From Odoribacter sp. AF15-53 (GTDB taxonomy: Bacteria > Bacteroidota > Bacteroidia > Bacteroidales > Marinifilaceae), in the NCBI RefSeq assembly GCF_003479425.1, contig NZ_QUHC01000012.1, positions 26,720 to 90,719 on the forward strand: a DNA stretch of 64,000 bases. The letters run 5' to 3'. This document shows positions 62,135-64,000 of the stretch, piece after piece; position 1 is the stretch's first letter, and each line of letters begins with the position of its first letter. Under the pieces are notes generated by a model. That model saw only the letters and a program-made list of their open reading frames with translations. It had not been told where the DNA came from and ran no database searches. The translations under genes and the position numbers were made by a program.

Positions 62135-62668
62135 AAAATTAGTAGTTATGATTAGTAATTGTTTCATATATAAGGATAAAACATTCCTGTTTCAAATGAA
62201 AACTTCTTCTAACAATGATCCATCATATGCTAACATCAACAATAATTAAATGTGATTTAGCTAAATTTCATAGCCATATCAATAATCATAAAATATTATG
62301 TAATATTTTTTTTGTTTTGATTTAAAAATTTCACAAACTCTCCCCAAAAGACATGATTTTGAAAATAAAAATACCTTACTCATAATAATTAGCTTTAAGT
62401 TAATACTAATTCTTTGCAAACTAATAAACTTGCAAATTTGTTGTATAAAATTACAAAGTAAAAACGCAAAAAAGTGTACCTAATTTGTACCAATTTTTAG
62501 TTAAAAATTTATAAATTGAATATTTATAAACAATCATCCATGCAGAAATGCTATTTAAAAGGGAAATTACGAACAAATACTTTCCTTTATCTTACAATAA
62601 AAATACTAAAACAAAAACTATTAAATTGGTAATTGTTTAATCAAACTTTTGTGTTTTTCCTTTATAAA
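62135..62668. other. AT-rich intergenic stretch
   Basis: No coding frame of note and no clear hairpin terminator. It presumably holds the promoter of the lipoprotein unit on the minus strand, but no convincing TAnnTTTG box was assigned. Confidence 0.4.
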
Positions 62669-63217
62669 CTAGAATTTATAAAGTATCCCCCAATTTATTC
62701 CTTTAGACGAATACTCAGTCCGAAAACCTAAATTATAATAAAAGAACCCACCCCCAGCTGAAAAGGAGTTTAGATTTAAAACAGAAATAGAAGCAAATGG
62801 CATAAACACCCTTTTCTTCATAATCGTTATTTCTTTGTGTATTGGTATAAATGAGTAAGACAAACGCCGTAATTCGTTATACTGCACCAAGAGGTCTACA
62901 GATAATTTACCGGATTCATTATCGAACAAAATCCTCTTGTAATCCCGGATCAGATTCCAGTCCTCCAATGTAGCTTTAATAGTCTCATTCCGATCTACAA
63001 CTGAAACATCCAGGTAAACCGTATCCGTTTTATACTTATATTTATAACGTAATTCCCCAGCTAGATAAACGGTATCCGGCACAAAGTTTGTGATCGTATC
63101 CCGTATCGTTTCACCTTGGACGTATTTCGTGACTTCTTTCTCGCTAACGTTCATCTGACCAAGGAAGAAACCGATCATTAAACAGGCCAGACAGCATGCT
63201 ATCCAAAATATCTTCAT
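62669..63217 (-). CDS. DUF6808-like membrane-anchored protein (phage-type)
   Basis: 182 residues with one N-terminal transmembrane helix (WIACCLACLMIGFFLGQM), then a V/D/T-rich stretch (RDTITNFVPDTVYLAG, KYKYKTDTVYLDVSVVDR), a helical part, and a beta-rich C-terminus rich in aromatics (GGGFFYYNLGFRTEYSSKGI). This layout matches DUF6808 proteins of Bacteroidales prophages and related elements, which lie beside lysis-type genes. A spanin-like function is only a guess. Confidence 0.5.
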   Translation of the reverse strand: MKIFWIACCLACLMIGFFLGQMNVSEKEVTKYVQGETIRDTITNFVPDTVYLAGELRYKYKYKTDTVYLDVSVVDRNETIKATLEDWNLIRDYKRILFDNESGKLSVDLLVQYNELRRLSYSFIPIHKEITIMKKRVFMPFASISVLNLNSFSAGGGFFYYNLGFRTEYSSKGINWGILYKF

Positions 63218-63311
63218 TTTGTTATCTGATTTTATTTTTATACCCTAGTAACACCGATCCTCGCATGGGAGAAAACCACACGACAACCTCCTTTAATTTC
63301 TCCCGTGCTTT

Positions 63312-63719
63312 TTATCTTACCTTGATCGTAATCTTTTCCCCAGACAACATCGCTCTCTCCAACATTTCCGTTAGCCTCAACTCATAAGGAGTAGAATTAA
63401 TCACTCTCCCCAGTTGTTTGTTCTCTCCCACCAAGATACACCCAGACGTGTCCTTATCTGTATTGCCTCGGTGAATCCTTATGCCCGTAAAATAGGGTAC
63501 ATCTAAAAGCAAAGGTAACTTCCGTTTAAACTTCGCTGACACGTTTACGATAACCTCATAGACTCCTTCCGGGATCGCCGTTTCGTTCATCACCTTCTCT
63601 TCCTTATCCCAATCCCGATATCGATCTTCTAACGTATCGCAGAAATATTTCCCGTCCACGAAAAACCTCCCAATCGTGTAAAGGTGCTTCTTCGCTATTC
63701 TATTTAGTTCCAGTTTCAT
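63312..63719 (-). CDS. DUF5675-family protein (phage lysis-module associated)
   Basis: 135 residues. DUF5675 pattern: IGRFFVDGKYFCDTLEDRYR, TAIPEGVYEVIVNVSAKFKR, and GIRIHRGNTDKDTSGCILVG. This HxGNTxxDTxGC motif resembles L,D-transpeptidase or peptidoglycan-active folds with Cys and His. The family is common in Bacteroidota prophages next to holin-like genes. It overlaps the upstream small membrane protein gene by 20 bp, so translation is coupled. Confidence 0.8.
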   Translation of the reverse strand: MKLELNRIAKKHLYTIGRFFVDGKYFCDTLEDRYRDWDKEEKVMNETAIPEGVYEVIVNVSAKFKRKLPLLLDVPYFTGIRIHRGNTDKDTSGCILVGENKQLGRVINSTPYELRLTEMLERAMLSGEKITIKVR

Positions 63720-63951
63720 CTGTTACCTCTTTTAATTTGTTTAGTAATTGCTCGGCCGTTTTAGCGTCTGCACATTGAATGATCGCCCGAATCGCATCCG
63801 GTAATTTCGCTACTTGACTTTTCTTTGCTTTCTCGTTTTCCCAAACGCTGCGGCCCTCGATCAAGACGATAGCAGCCGTTACCAACATCGAGGCGAAAGG
63901 TAACGTGTACCAATCAATACAGCTACCGATCAAATCAAATATCAAGGCCAT
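63700..63951 (-). CDS. Small membrane protein, holin-like position
   Basis: 83 residues from MALIFDLIGSCIDWYTLPFA at 63951 (a GTG one codon earlier is possible). One transmembrane segment (YTLPFASMLVTAAIVLIEG) and a charged cytoplasmic tail (KLPDAIRAIIQCADAKTAEQ). Its start overlaps the stop of the upstream frame by one base (TGATG) and its end overlaps the DUF5675 gene by 20 bp, a compact phage-like arrangement. A holin function is inferred from size, topology and neighbours only. Confidence 0.55.
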   Translation of the reverse strand: MALIFDLIGSCIDWYTLPFASMLVTAAIVLIEGRSVWENEKAKKSQVAKLPDAIRAIIQCADAKTAEQLLNKLKEVTDETGTK

Positions 63952-64000
63952 CACTTGTATCCGCCAGTAATTGGAAAATCCGCACTAATTTGCCCCATCT
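63951..64000 (-). CDS. C-terminal end of a gene cut by the right edge
   Basis: The last 15 codons (ending FPITGGYK-stop) are open to the edge on the minus strand, and the TGA overlaps the next start. Too short to identify. Confidence 0.35.
   Translation of the reverse strand, partial: MGQISADFPITGGYK

Overview
The window looks like a chromosomal segment of a gut-type Bacteroidota (Bacteroidales). The evidence is SusC/SusD pairs driven by ECF sigma and FecR genes, promoters of the TTG/TAnnTTTG type, DUF4105, DUF5675 and DUF6808-like genes, and Rpn-family nuclease genes. Several DUF6266-like genes make an Odoribacteraceae (Butyricimonas-like) origin plausible, but that placement is inference.

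Layout. 1-5759 (minus strand) is one ECF sigma / FecR / SusC / SusD uptake locus, with SusD cut by the left edge. 5907-23203 (minus) is a second, larger locus: FecR, SusC, SusD and an Mx1-peptidase-like lipoprotein, a terminator, then a tight five-gene block with two metzincin-type metalloprotease homologues, a DsbD-alpha lipoprotein, a CGPC thioredoxin and an S9 prolyl peptidase. It reads as a peptide/protein utilisation system. Two of its protease-like members have lost their zinc ligands. 23372-26663 holds an Rpn nuclease gene, two DUF6266-like genes and an ECF sigma gene that may be the displaced partner of the second FecR. 26794-28272 is a MATE exporter with a palindromic repeat at its end. 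28634-31338 (minus) is a four-gene block resembling orphan immunity genes. 31538-35448 is a two-component system followed by two PepSY-like secreted proteins. A matching TTCCA-N6-TTCCA box sits at the same distance from the -7 element of both units. 35530-45150 is mostly housekeeping: transglutaminase-like lipoprotein, DHOD-like enzyme, YggS, TruA, DUF4105, tRNA-Phe, a phospholipid-methyltransferase-like membrane protein, and a mini-EamA transporter coupled to a second two-component system. 45160-54407 has a GNAT enzyme, a DMT exporter, a Crp/Fnr regulator, a GC-richer RND tripartite efflux operon and lpxA.

54408-58260 is an accessory zone. It has 3.5 copies of a 203-bp repeat with a palindromic core, a candidate structured RNA on the minus strand with its own promoter and terminator, and two more DUF6266-like genes. 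DUF6266-like genes at 24766 and 57209 share one promoter design: about four 11-bp direct repeats, then a -33 TTG and a -7 box at nearly constant spacing. 58261-59037 is a SAM methyltransferase gene. At 59194-59240 lies only the 3' part of a tRNA-Thr(CGT) gene. To its right the sequence becomes AT-rich and carries two unknown secreted proteins and phage-type genes (DUF6808-like, DUF5675, holin-like). The right edge is therefore probably the left end of a tRNA-integrated prophage or other integrative element.
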